From: Bacteroidota bacterium | Lineage (GTDB): Bacteria > Bacteroidota > Bacteroidia > Chitinophagales > UBA2359 | Assembly: GCA_020627525.1 (NCBI GenBank) | Contig: JAHDGP010000184.1 | Location: forward strand, 1 to 8,583 | Reading direction: 5' to 3' | Length of the DNA stretch: 8,583 nucleotides | Part shown: one piece after another, positions 1-7,635 of the stretch | Layout: every line of letters starts with the position of its first letter | How positions within the stretch are numbered: the stretch's first letter is position 1 | Notes under the pieces: generated by a model | What the model was told of the DNA's origin: nothing | What the model saw: the letters and a program-made list of their open reading frames with translations, nothing else | Databases searched by the model: none | Made by a program: the position numbers and the translations under genes

Positions 1-295
1 TTTGTTGAACTACTCTTCCTGAAATATCATAAATGAATAATTGAATAGGTTGATCATTATTTGATGATAATTCGATATTAATCATTCCAACAGTTGGATT
101 TGGAGATAAATTAATAATTTCCCAAGTTGCATCTGAGATAAAGTTTTCATTCGATTTTTCGAAAATAACATCTTTATCAGATTCAATTTTAGTCGCATCA
201 TTAATTCTACAATTACTTACGTCAATGCTCGAAATATATGTGTCATTAGCAGTATTGTTTGAAACGCCTGGTGTTTCAGTCGTTCCACTAACTGT
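1..295 (-). repeat. Direct repeat, left copy: shared tail-coding region of two T9SS genes
   Basis: Aligns without gaps to 8289-8583 at an offset of 8288. A hand count gives about 255 of 295 identical bases, and 80 of 98 identical residues. It encodes the linker after the lamin-tail-like domain (TVSGTTETPGVSNNTANDTY) and most of the sorting domain. The homology may continue past either window edge. Confidence 0.9.
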
Positions 296-3200
296 GGCAT
301 AACCAAAGTTAGCAGCATCACGATAATCCTTATCATTAAAGAAGAAAACTTTTTGTCCACCACTGGTAGCTAAATGCAAGTCATCAGGACCACCGTCGAT
401 TCTTGAAGATGGACCGTAGCTAAATCCATGTCCATAACTACCATCTGGTAATCTTACTTGAATGGCATCATTTCTATTGTTCAAAGCCATATATTTCCAG
501 GAACCAGCACCGTAAGTAACAGTATTAGGGTTGTAAACATTAGGAATAGTAGAAGTTCCTTCAATACCTGAATCTGTAATTGGTAAAATATATACATTAT
601 CCCCATTTGAATCTGTAGGGTCATCTGGCATGGTAATCGAACTATTTTTATTGTTCGGATCATACAAAACGATCAAAGAGCCTGAAGGCACCGCTGACCA
701 TCTAGTATCGTAAGTCAATCTATTGTGTCCAGGAGCAATACCAGTACCCATCAAAGCAAACGCAGAAGTGAAATCGCCATTGTTATCATCAATAATGGTT
801 CCTCTAATATCTATTAAGCTGCAAGGAGAGTCACCAATAACCAATAATTCAACATACTCTAAACTGCCACTTGGTCCATTTGAAGCTTCGTTTACAATTA
901 CCGTTCCTGGTCCAAGTTCTGGATCTGGATCATGAGGATCTCCAGTATCAAAACAAGTAAATCTGCTACAAGAAAGATCTCTGATTTTGTCAGGAGTGTA
1001 TCCTGTAACTTTAACAAATCCTTCATTATCCATTTCCACTAATCCTTGATCATATCTTTCATTCCAAACAGTTAGATCATGTTGATTGCTGTTAGGTGTT
1101 AAATCATTTGGTAAATACAGCGTAGTACCTTCTTTAATTTTGCCCAAATCAATTTCAATGAGGAACAAATCACCCAAAGTAAGTTCATTGGTATGAACGG
1201 TATGTCTAAGGAATTTTGATCCATCATCGTCCGTCATTTCGGTAGTTTCAGCAGCCCATGAAGGCAACCTTCCACAAGTATTACTACAATTCGTTCCAAG
1301 TGGTATAATAGTACCGAACCCATCAGTACAAGATACATCAATTAAACAAGTGAAATTAGGACAGTTTTCATGATCATAGTATGTGTCAATAAGGAAAGTT
1401 CCCGGAACAGAAGATGAAATTGTTACAGATCCATCAGGATAATTGCAAAATGTGGTGTTTGTGCATGTAAAACAAGCAAGACCTGGGCAGTTGTCCCCAG
1501 TCGGTGCAGATCCAGTAAGGGTTGTGGTAGGAAAACCATTGCCAGTTGAAAAAACTTGACCATTTGAACAAACATTGTTATATGCACAGGTAGTAGGATT
1601 TATTTCAAGTAAAGTTGTAGGTTCATAATGATCAAAAATGATTTCTCCAGTAAGGGTACAAAACTGATCAATGATGTGTGTGCAATCAAATGGATCAACA
1701 TAGCCGTTGTAATCCATTTCATTAATATCAAAAACTAATTCACCATTGCAGTAAAATTCTGTTCTACAGAAAAAATCGTTTTCACTAACTTCAACTTGGT
1801 TGGTAGTTATGGTCCAACATTGGTTTCTTTGGCATCCATTAGCATCTGTAACGGTAACGCAATATTGTCCACCATTAAGATTATAAATATCTTGTGAAGA
1901 AGCACCGTTGCTCCAACTGTAACTAAATGGTGTAGTTCCACCTGAAACAGATAGGTTGATTGATCCTTCATTATATCCCTCACAAGTATTTTGCGTAGTT
2001 GCACTTAATGATGGGGAAGGGTATTGTTCTACTGTAAAGCATTCATTGAAAGTACAATCATTGTTATCGGTAATATCCACACAATAAGTACCAGCAGACA
2101 GGTTGTTCAAAGTACTTCCAGAAAACCCATTGTCCCAGCTATAACTAAATGGAGCTACGCCAGTAACATTAAGCGCAATACTTCCATCATTGTCCCCCTG
2201 ACAAGTATTGTTAATACTTTCAGTAATTTCAATACCTGGCAATTCAGGAACTTCAAATTCAATAGTAACCATGCACAAATTAGCATCTAAAACAGACATT
2301 AAATTTGTTCCGCCTGGCAAGTAATCAACTGAAGCATCAGTACTTGCATTTACGCCAGCAGTAATCCAGTTATAAGTATATGGCAATGTACCACCAACAA
2401 CAGTAACGGTTGCAGAACCATTGCTTTGACCATCACAAGCAGGACCAATTTCAGAAACAGATACATTTAATACATTTTCAATTTCAAAACATTGTTCAAT
2501 AGTGCATTTATTTGCATCAGTAACTTCAACACAGTACGTTCCATCTGAGACAACAATTCCAGGAGGATCTTGGCTAACCAAGTCTTGGGTTGTTACACCA
2601 TTATCCCATTCATAGGTATAAGGAGCAGTTCCACCAATTACTTCTAGGTCTATTGCTCCAGAAGAGGCTCCTTGGGCAAGATCGCATGCAAGAGTTATAT
2701 CTGCCGTAAGTTCCATTATCTGAACTTCTTCGAGCGTGAAAGAAAGAAAAGTGAGGCAGTCATTGTCGTCTAAAACTATAGCATAATTGGTTCCACCAGG
2801 TAGACTATTATTGGTTGCATCGCCATAACCACCTCCATAAAACCAATAATATTGATAAGGCTCCGCTCCACCAGAAACATTGATTGTAGCACTACCAGTA
2901 TTTCCATCAATACACGATGGACTATTTACAACTACTTCCGCTTGAATAACATCCTCAACAGTAAAACATTGTTCTATTACGCAACCATTGGCATCTTCAA
3001 CTTTTAGACAATATTCGGCAGGAGGTAAACTTGAAATTGATGCTCCTATAAGACCGTTATCCCAGTTGTAGGAATAAGGAGCAGTTCCGCCATTAACTGT
3101 TATGTCTATTGAGCCATTAAAACTAGGACTAAAAAGTCCAGTTCTACAAGCATCCATAATTTCTGCTGTAATTTCCATATTTTGAATTTCCTCTACAATG

Positions 3201-4930
3201 AAAGAATGAAAACTTAAACATTCATTATTATCAATTACTAAAACATAATTTTCTCCTCCAGGCAGGTTGTTAACTGTAGTACCACCAAAACCACCTCCAT
3301 TGAACCAATAATATTGATAGGGCTCTGTTCCCCCAGAAACAGTGATAGTAGCACTACCAATGTTTCCATCAACACAAGATGGACTGTTTACTTCCACATC
3401 AACTTTGAGTGCATCATATACAGTAAAACATTCAGTACCCGTGCAACCATTTGCATCTGCTACATCAACACAATAATCACCAGGTTCTAAACCTGTAATG
3501 ATATTTCCAGTTTCACCATTACTCCACGAATATGTATAAGGGGCAGTACCACCAGTTGCAGTTGCATTTATAGATCCATCATAGCTAGAACTAAAAAAAC
3601 CAGTTCTACAAGCTTTCATAATTTCAGCTGTAACTTCAATAGTTGATGGATCTTCTTCAACATCAAAGTATTCAATAAAAATACAACCATTTGCATCAAA
3701 AACAATCAAAAAGTTTTCGCCACCAGATAAGCCTTCAGCAATTGCCTCATTCGATCCTGAGCTCCAAAAATAGCTGTAGGGTTCGGTTCCACCTGTTACA
3801 TTTGCAATTGCTGTACCTGTAGCCCCACCTTCGCAAGTTGCATTTGTAACTTCAATGTTTAAATCGACTGATGGATCAACTGTAAAGCAGTTTTCTCCAG
3901 TACATCCATCTGCGTCTGTAACGGTTACGCAATGAGTGCCTACTGCTAGCTCAATAGCAGTTTGTGTTGTTTGACCGTCATCCCAAAGATAAGTGAATGG
4001 AGCAGTACCTCCATTTGTTGTTGCTGTTGCGGTTCCGTCGCCAATCCACACTAAATTAAAATTTATATAATCAAGCATAGGGCAAGCCTCCGTAGTTTCC
4101 CCAATAACTTGAATTTCAGAGCAAGAGTTTCCGACAGTAAAACATTGTTCTTCTTCTATAATAAAACAATCGGAATCAACTACAAATAAGCAATATTCAC
4201 CAGGAGCCAAATCATTGTATTCAGTCTCTTGAAAAGAAGTACCAGTACCATCAGGGTTCAGCCAATAAAAATAAATATTAGGACCGATAGTAGCTGGATT
4301 TGTTAATGTTAAAGAAATTGAGCCATCACTTGAAGTTGGACTTGAAGCGTCTGTAATAATTGCCTCAACCTCTAGCGTGTAGCTTACACCACCACAGACT
4401 GATACTAGAACAGCTATAGAAGAAGAGCAACCTAGTGCATCCGTTACAAGAACTTTGTATGTTCCTGCAACTAAGCCTGAAATGTCTTCATCGGTTGATG
4501 TAAAGCCATCAATGCCTGTCCAAGAATAAGTGTATGGACCAGTGCCATTGTTAACAGTAATATCAATAGCACCATCTGCTGCTGTAGACGCAGATTCTGA
4601 AGTGACACTTGTGATGACAACATCTAATGCATTGTTACTGATTGTAAATTCGTAGTTGACTTCGCAACCTCCGTTATCATCTGTTACAATCAAAACATAA
4701 TTGCCAGCAGGATAGTCAATTAAATCTTCGGTTGTAGCGATAGAATTTGTTAAATCATTCGCATTGTACCAAGCATAGCTCAAAGTTACACCATCTACTT
4801 GAGGAATATTCACATCAATAGATCCGTTGCTTTGACTAGTACAGGCATTAGTAATAACTTCATTTTGTGACCAAGCATTTAGATATATGAGTGAGCATAG
4901 AAATATATATATGAATTTATTTTTTTTCAT
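1..4930 (-). CDS. Giant SprB-repeat T9SS surface protein, C-terminus cut by window edge
   Basis: The frame stays open from the ATG at 4930-4928 to the window edge, giving at least 1643 residues. Judged by the paralogue at 8152-8583, about 45 residues are missing. Residues 1-19 form a signal peptide (MKKNKF, hydrophobic core, LNAWS). Residues 20-1045 hold 13 SprB/PKD-like modules, recognisable by GGTxPYxYxW, DANGC and CFTV. Residues 1046-1342 are cysteine-rich. Residues 1343 to about 1510 resemble a lamin-tail domain (VIVNEAS...EYVELLVIG). From about residue 1605 comes a type A T9SS sorting domain (NLSPNPTVG, then YDISGRVV). Known from the family: such proteins cross the outer membrane through T9SS and are anchored or released there; SprB itself is a gliding adhesin. 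An adhesin-like role here is inference. The start is the first ATG giving a signal peptide; its leader is AT-rich without a Shine-Dalgarno motif. No frameshift was seen in a full hand translation. Confidence 0.93.
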   Translation of the reverse strand, partial: MKKNKFIYIFLCSLIYLNAWSQNEVITNACTSQSNGSIDVNIPQVDGVTLSYAWYNANDLTNSIATTEDLIDYPAGNYVLIVTDDNGGCEVNYEFTISNNALDVVITSVTSESASTAADGAIDITVNNGTGPYTYSWTGIDGFTSTDEDISGLVAGTYKVLVTDALGCSSSIAVLVSVCGGVSYTLEVEAIITDASSPTSSDGSISLTLTNPATIGPNIYFYWLNPDGTGTSFQETEYNDLAPGEYCLFVVDSDCFIIEEEQCFTVGNSCSEIQVIGETTEACPMLDYINFNLVWIGDGTATATTNGGTAPFTYLWDDGQTTQTAIELAVGTHCVTVTDADGCTGENCFTVDPSVDLNIEVTNATCEGGATGTAIANVTGGTEPYSYFWSSGSNEAIAEGLSGGENFLIVFDANGCIFIEYFDVEEDPSTIEVTAEIMKACRTGFFSSSYDGSINATATGGTAPYTYSWSNGETGNIITGLEPGDYCVDVADANGCTGTECFTVYDALKVDVEVNSPSCVDGNIGSATITVSGGTEPYQYYWFNGGGFGGTTVNNLPGGENYVLVIDNNECLSFHSFIVEEIQNMEITAEIMDACRTGLFSPSFNGSIDITVNGGTAPYSYNWDNGLIGASISSLPPAEYCLKVEDANGCVIEQCFTVEDVIQAEVVVNSPSCIDGNTGSATINVSGGAEPYQYYWFYGGGYGDATNNSLPGGTNYAIVLDDNDCLTFLSFTLEEVQIMELTADITLACDLAQGASSGAIDLEVIGGTAPYTYEWDNGVTTQDLVSQDPPGIVVSDGTYCVEVTDANKCTIEQCFEIENVLNVSVSEIGPACDGQSNGSATVTVVGGTLPYTYNWITAGVNASTDASVDYLPGGTNLMSVLDANLCMVTIEFEVPELPGIEITESINNTCQGDNDGSIALNVTGVAPFSYSWDNGFSGSTLNNLSAGTYCVDITDNNDCTFNECFTVEQYPSPSLSATTQNTCEGYNEGSINLSVSGGTTPFSYSWSNGASSQDIYNLNGGQYCVTVTDANGCQRNQCWTITTNQVEVSENDFFCRTEFYCNGELVFDINEMDYNGYVDPFDCTHIIDQFCTLTGEIIFDHYEPTTLLEINPTTCAYNNVCSNGQVFSTGNGFPTTTLTGSAPTGDNCPGLACFTCTNTTFCNYPDGSVTISSSVPGTFLIDTYYDHENCPNFTCLIDVSCTDGFGTIIPLGTNCSNTCGRLPSWAAETTEMTDDDGSKFLRHTVHTNELTLGDLFLIEIDLGKIKEGTTLYLPNDLTPNSNQHDLTVWNERYDQGLVEMDNEGFVKVTGYTPDKIRDLSCSRFTCFDTGDPHDPDPELGPGTVIVNEASNGPSGSLEYVELLVIGDSPCSLIDIRGTIIDDNNGDFTSAFALMGTGIAPGHNRLTYDTRWSAVPSGSLIVLYDPNNKNSSITMPDDPTDSNGDNVYILPITDSGIEGTSTIPNVYNPNTVTYGAGSWKYMALNNRNDAIQVRLPDGSYGHGFSYGPSSRIDGGPDDLHLATSGGQKVFFFNDKDYRDAANFGYATVSGTTETPGVSNNTANDTYISSIDVSNCRINDATKIESDKDVIFEKSNENFISDATWEIINLSPNPTVGMINIELSSNNDQPIQLFIYDISGRVVQQ
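1796..4873 (-). repeat. Thirteen tandem SprB-like modules
   Basis: Translated modules run at residues 20-97, 98-178, 179-269, 270-354, 355-429, 430-507, 508-583, 584-662, 663-737, 738-820, 821-898, 899-971 and 972-1045; inner boundaries are approximate. Each has an opening cysteine or its equivalent, an NGSI-like turn, GG(T)xPYxYxW, a glycine-rich turn and a closing VxDxNxC strand. The first three are the most divergent and the later ones closest to the SprB consensus. The fold is expected to be a chain of small beta-sandwich domains that acts as a long stalk. Confidence 0.88.
2237..4123 (-). repeat. Higher-order two-module (A-B) super-repeat, about 154 residues per unit
   Basis: Modules alternate in type. 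Modules 4, 6, 8 and 10 carry TYC/DYC...DANGC...CFTV; modules 5, 7, 9 and 11 carry PGGxN...C...F.VEE and lack the CFTV cysteine. Pairs start at residues 270, 430, 584 and 738, so spacings are 160, 154 and 154; the last pair is 161 residues long. Pairs at 3643-3182 and 3181-2720 are the most alike, sharing ACRTG, NSPSC and EPYQYYWF. This indicates growth by duplication of two-module units rather than of single modules. Confidence 0.85.
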
Positions 4931-4956
4931 AGTATTAAATTTTAAAATAAGAAGTA

Positions 4957-5001
4957 CTTATTCAAACAAAATAGTATTATCTATTTCTATTTTGAAATAA
5001 G
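4957..5001 (-). other. Imperfect inverted repeat between the HEAT-like gene and the giant gene
   Basis: The arms cttattcaaacaaaatag (4957-4974) and ctattttgaaataag (4987-5001) pair as an 8 bp inner stem and a 6 bp outer stem, separated by an unequal internal loop, around a 12-nt loop. It sits in the 103-nt gap 4931-5033. No clean T-run follows on the minus strand, so a weak terminator or attenuator is possible but unproven. In DNA this AT-rich, a hairpin of this size could also arise by chance. Confidence 0.3.
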
Positions 5002-5033
5002 AATTTCTAAATAAAATAATATTAAATTGAAAT

Positions 5034-5945
5034 CTAACGATTGATTTTTAGGTTGCTGCGTTTACTAGACCAATTACGCACTGAGTCAATTTGATCTTTT
5101 GTATAGCCGCTTCCGACAGGTTTGATAACTGGATTCTTAACGCTCTGTAAAATTTGTTCAACTGCGTAATCTGCATATGAAGCACCCAGTCTTCCTTGTT
5201 TCATGGCAGGCAATCGTTTTTCGCTATTGGCAACTTGCACAAGAATATCCATTGTCTTTTTATTACGGATATAAGCCATGTCTTTCAGTACTCTGGTAAT
5301 TTTATTTACCTCATTGGTTTCAGTATTAAAGCGATCAATACAATATCGAATATTTTCTTTTTCTCCCATTCTAGCTAAAGCTACATGTGCCAACCAGGCC
5401 TTTGAAGTAAACCAATCCTTAGCTTTTAAAGATTTATCACCTTTGGAAATAATATCATTTAAATAAGGTTTGCTTTCTTCTAAATTCATAACTCCAAGAA
5501 CTGGGATAAGCCCATGTATTGGTTCGTTTTCCAAGTAAAATTTCACCTTTTCTTTGTGCGAATTATTAAAGTCATTTTTATTAAAATTTAATAATTTTTT
5601 ACTTGCTTGTTGTCGAATAAGCGCTTCATCAAAAATAAAATCATCAACAAGTATGTCAACAATTTCTTTTCTAACAAGATGAGAATCGTTATTCAATAAT
5701 ATTTTATAAGCAATGGTTTGCACTAAAAAACGTTCGTTTTTCGAATTGCTGTTTCTATAATTGTCTAATGCGTTTATAACATCATCAGCAGGACACTCTA
5801 GTATGCCAGAGTCGTCAACTGTTAAGACAAGTTTGTCCTTGTTTACTTCCATTAAATTATTTACAATTTCAGATGCAGATTGTGCTTGCATATTTGCAGT
5901 TGTAAATAATAGGAAAAGTATTAAAAGTATATTTATATATTTCAT
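5034..5945 (-). CDS. Secreted alpha-helical HEAT-like protein, function unknown
   Basis: The protein has 303 residues. Residues 1-21 are a clear signal peptide (MKYINILLILFLLF...NMQA, then QS), with no lipobox cysteine and no further membrane segment. The mature part is predominantly helical. Stretches near residues 146-170, 183-206, 216-244 and 257-269 look like paired helices of a HEAT-type solenoid, for example AWLAHVALARMG. No catalytic motif was recognised. The C-terminus is basic and has no T9SS sorting domain, so the protein is probably periplasmic. Its ATG lies 16 nt after the stop of the upstream peptidase gene, so the two are very likely co-transcribed. HEAT solenoids usually bind proteins; a role as partner or inhibitor of the neighbouring peptidase is a guess. 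The start is the only one giving a signal peptide, and no Shine-Dalgarno motif is present. Confidence 0.85.
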   Translation of the reverse strand: MKYINILLILFLLFTTANMQAQSASEIVNNLMEVNKDKLVLTVDDSGILECPADDVINALDNYRNSNSKNERFLVQTIAYKILLNNDSHLVRKEIVDILVDDFIFDEALIRQQASKKLLNFNKNDFNNSHKEKVKFYLENEPIHGLIPVLGVMNLEESKPYLNDIISKGDKSLKAKDWFTSKAWLAHVALARMGEKENIRYCIDRFNTETNEVNKITRVLKDMAYIRNKKTMDILVQVANSEKRLPAMKQGRLGASYADYAVEQILQSVKNPVIKPVGSGYTKDQIDSVRNWSSKRSNLKINR

Positions 5946-5961
5946 TTAAGTATAATTTTTG

Positions 5962-7473
5962 TTATTGAATGAGGTCCCATTGGTCTTTTCTGAGCCTGAA
6001 TTTTCCTGTGGAAGTATCATGCATTATATTATCTATATCAGGAGTAGTATGTTGTAAACTAAATGCCCCATGTCCTAATTCATGAGCAACTACACCAGTG
6101 TCATCTGCACCTGCATCAGCATGAACAAATCCATACATTTGCCCATAACCCATATAACCTAAAGAACCATCAGAAGGATTATCAACAAAAAATAAGTTAT
6201 AATCGTATGCTGGATCTGCTGCATTATCTCGAATTACTATCATTTCAGCAGTCATCCAACCATCAGCTGGAGGTGGAGGGTTAACATCAATCATTCCATC
6301 CATATTCAGATCAAAATCTACGGTCATCGCTGGCAGCCTTGTTACAGTCCATTCAAACACTGCTTGATTATAACATACATTGTTAAGAAAGTCAATAATA
6401 TCAGCATCTGGAATATCAGTACTAGTATAAGGTACAGTTCCTCCAGAGTGAACCACTCTAACTGATACTGTAGCAGTCTTTTTTTCGTAATTCACAACAC
6501 ATAAATGATCATCAATAATAGATTCATCGCATTTCTTTTTAGACTTTATTCTTGTTTCCCCTAAAGTGTTTCCTGCTGTTAATGTTAATTGATCAGCTGC
6601 AGAAGGAAGGGTTACTGGTGCAACTGTGACTTTGTTCAGATCTTCAGAATAAAATTCAACTTGTTGAAAGTTTGCCGCAGGAAGAATGTTTCCTTGAACA
6701 ATATCGGTCTGACCTTTTTCAATGGATTTCCAAGGTTCATCGACTGATAATGTCCGATCATCAAATCCATACTTATAATAGGGTGCAACATTAAATAACT
6801 CAGTATATTTTACACTACTAATCATCACATCTTCCAAAGTAAAATCAATTTCATAACTAAGTTCTCCACCATCGTAACTTCCATTTCCGTTTTCATCACA
6901 CCAAAAACGAATGGTCATAGCTCCGTCATCGTCCAAAGTAGGATCAAAGGTATAGGTAAGCGAGGTACCAAGTTGACTGACAACTGTTTCATCAAATATA
7001 ATAGGGTCTGTATCTATTAACTGCACATTTATTTGACCACTTCCAATTGCAGGGTCTACAGTAAAAGTATACGTTTCACATAATTTTAATACATCACCAT
7101 CGCTGAGAGGGGCTAGTATTGAAGTAGGATCACTGTCTACATACATAATAGAAGTGGGCATCCATACATTTACAATGGCAATATCTGAACACATAATACC
7201 CGATTCATTGTCTGTAACGGCAATTTCATAAATAGTTGTCGCAGTTGGGTTAACAATGGGGTTTTCCAAACTGGATACCAATGTACCACCTGTTTGTTCT
7301 GTCCAAGTATAGGTGTAATTACCTGAACCTCCTGTTACAAGTGGATTGTCTCCAAGCGTAACACTTTCTCCTGGGCAAATGGTTTGATCTGCTCCGGGAT
7401 GAATGACAAATGCCCACGCATTGAATTGCAGGAATAGCAGTAAAGCTCCTGCGAGAATTTTTTTATATTTCAT
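5962..7473 (-). CDS. Secreted zinc-metallopeptidase-like protein with N-terminal PKD-like domain, no sorting domain
   Basis: The protein has 503 residues. Residues 1-21 are a signal peptide (MKYKKILAGALLLFLQFNAWA). Residues 22-104 form a PKD/Ig-like domain typical of Bacteroidota (DQTICPGESVTLGDN...GNYTYTW...YEIAVTD). An EF-hand-like calcium loop lies at 193-204 (DENGNGSYDGGE), and a second Asp/Asn-rich calcium-type loop at 386-396. The catalytic candidate is H464-E465-x-x-H468 in HELGHGAFSLQH, with H475 as possible third zinc ligand and M484 (NIM) as possible Met-turn. H475 is one residue further than in the standard metzincin HExxHxxGxxH, so subfamily assignment is uncertain. The chain stops at KDQWDLIQ, soon after the active site, and has no T9SS sorting domain, unlike its T9SS neighbours. 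It is the first gene of a likely operon with 5034-5945. Substrate unknown; activity is inferred from the motif only. Confidence 0.87.
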   Translation of the reverse strand: MKYKKILAGALLLFLQFNAWAFVIHPGADQTICPGESVTLGDNPLVTGGSGNYTYTWTEQTGGTLVSSLENPIVNPTATTIYEIAVTDNESGIMCSDIAIVNVWMPTSIMYVDSDPTSILAPLSDGDVLKLCETYTFTVDPAIGSGQINVQLIDTDPIIFDETVVSQLGTSLTYTFDPTLDDDGAMTIRFWCDENGNGSYDGGELSYEIDFTLEDVMISSVKYTELFNVAPYYKYGFDDRTLSVDEPWKSIEKGQTDIVQGNILPAANFQQVEFYSEDLNKVTVAPVTLPSAADQLTLTAGNTLGETRIKSKKKCDESIIDDHLCVVNYEKKTATVSVRVVHSGGTVPYTSTDIPDADIIDFLNNVCYNQAVFEWTVTRLPAMTVDFDLNMDGMIDVNPPPPADGWMTAEMIVIRDNAADPAYDYNLFFVDNPSDGSLGYMGYGQMYGFVHADAGADDTGVVAHELGHGAFSLQHTTPDIDNIMHDTSTGKFRLRKDQWDLIQ

Positions 7474-7488
7474 AAAATTCTGTTTAGA

Positions 7489-7548
7489 AAAAACAATAGC
7501 TGAGTAAGCACTTAAACAAAATATTGTCTAAATGCAACTATTGTTTTT
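7489..7548. promoter_or_regulatory. Inverted repeat upstream of the peptidase gene, candidate promoter/operator
   Basis: Perfect 11-bp arms, aaaaacaatag (7489-7499) and ctattgttttt (7538-7548), are separated by 38 bp, 16 to 75 bp before the peptidase ATG. The duplicated leader of the broken gene keeps the pair with one mismatch (aaacaatagt near 7997, actattattt near 8042). Conservation in both copies fits a regulator site or promoter part, but may simply reflect recent duplication. A TATTTTGTTT string on the minus strand within the spacer (7523-7514) resembles part of the Bacteroidota -7 element. Confidence 0.35.
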
Positions 7549-7594
7549 AGTTAAAAAAATGTTTAAAAACAATTAATACTTTAAAATGATAATA

Positions 7595-7626
7595 GACTGA
7601 TGCAAGACTAACTTCTTGTATCGGTT
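7595..7626 (-). terminator. Decayed copy of the hairpin terminator, after the broken gene
   Basis: It occupies the same place relative to the stop codon at 7636 as the strong terminator does relative to 8152. The ttcttgtatcggtt arm (7613-7626) is intact. The partner arm (gactgatgcaaga, from 7595) carries several substitutions that break pairs seen in the copy at 8096-8127. The tail on the minus strand is still T-rich. It is probably a weakened terminator. Confidence 0.5.
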
Positions 7627-7635
7627 ATGTAATTA

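Larger units (their letters stand above)
7474..7635 (-). repeat. Duplicated intergenic leader, copy 1 (before the peptidase gene)
   Basis: Homologous over its length to 7980-8151, with small indels. Shared landmarks in order are cataaaatt at the start codon, aaacaatag, a gta.gca.tta block, ttctaaat or its equivalent, ttaaaatgat, and cttcttgtatcggtt beside the preceding gene's stop. The copied unit therefore spans the terminator of one gene and the promoter and signal peptide of the next. Confidence 0.75.

Noticed and set aside
481..2290. Short ORFs on both strands at 481-663, 723-935, 1807-2004 and 2024-2290
   Set aside because: They lie inside the giant minus-strand gene in other frames, have low-complexity translations and no leader or homology. 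They are shadows of the repeat-coding sequence.
1796..4873. CRISPR-like or non-coding direct repeats
   Set aside because: Repeats are imperfect, about 230 bp and 460 bp in period, and keep one open frame; they are protein modules.
5196..6284. Plus-strand ORFs at 5196-5378, 5278-5466, 5761-5949 and 6063-6284
   Set aside because: Antisense to the HEAT-like and peptidase genes, whose own frames have signal peptides and motifs. The translations look like chance products.
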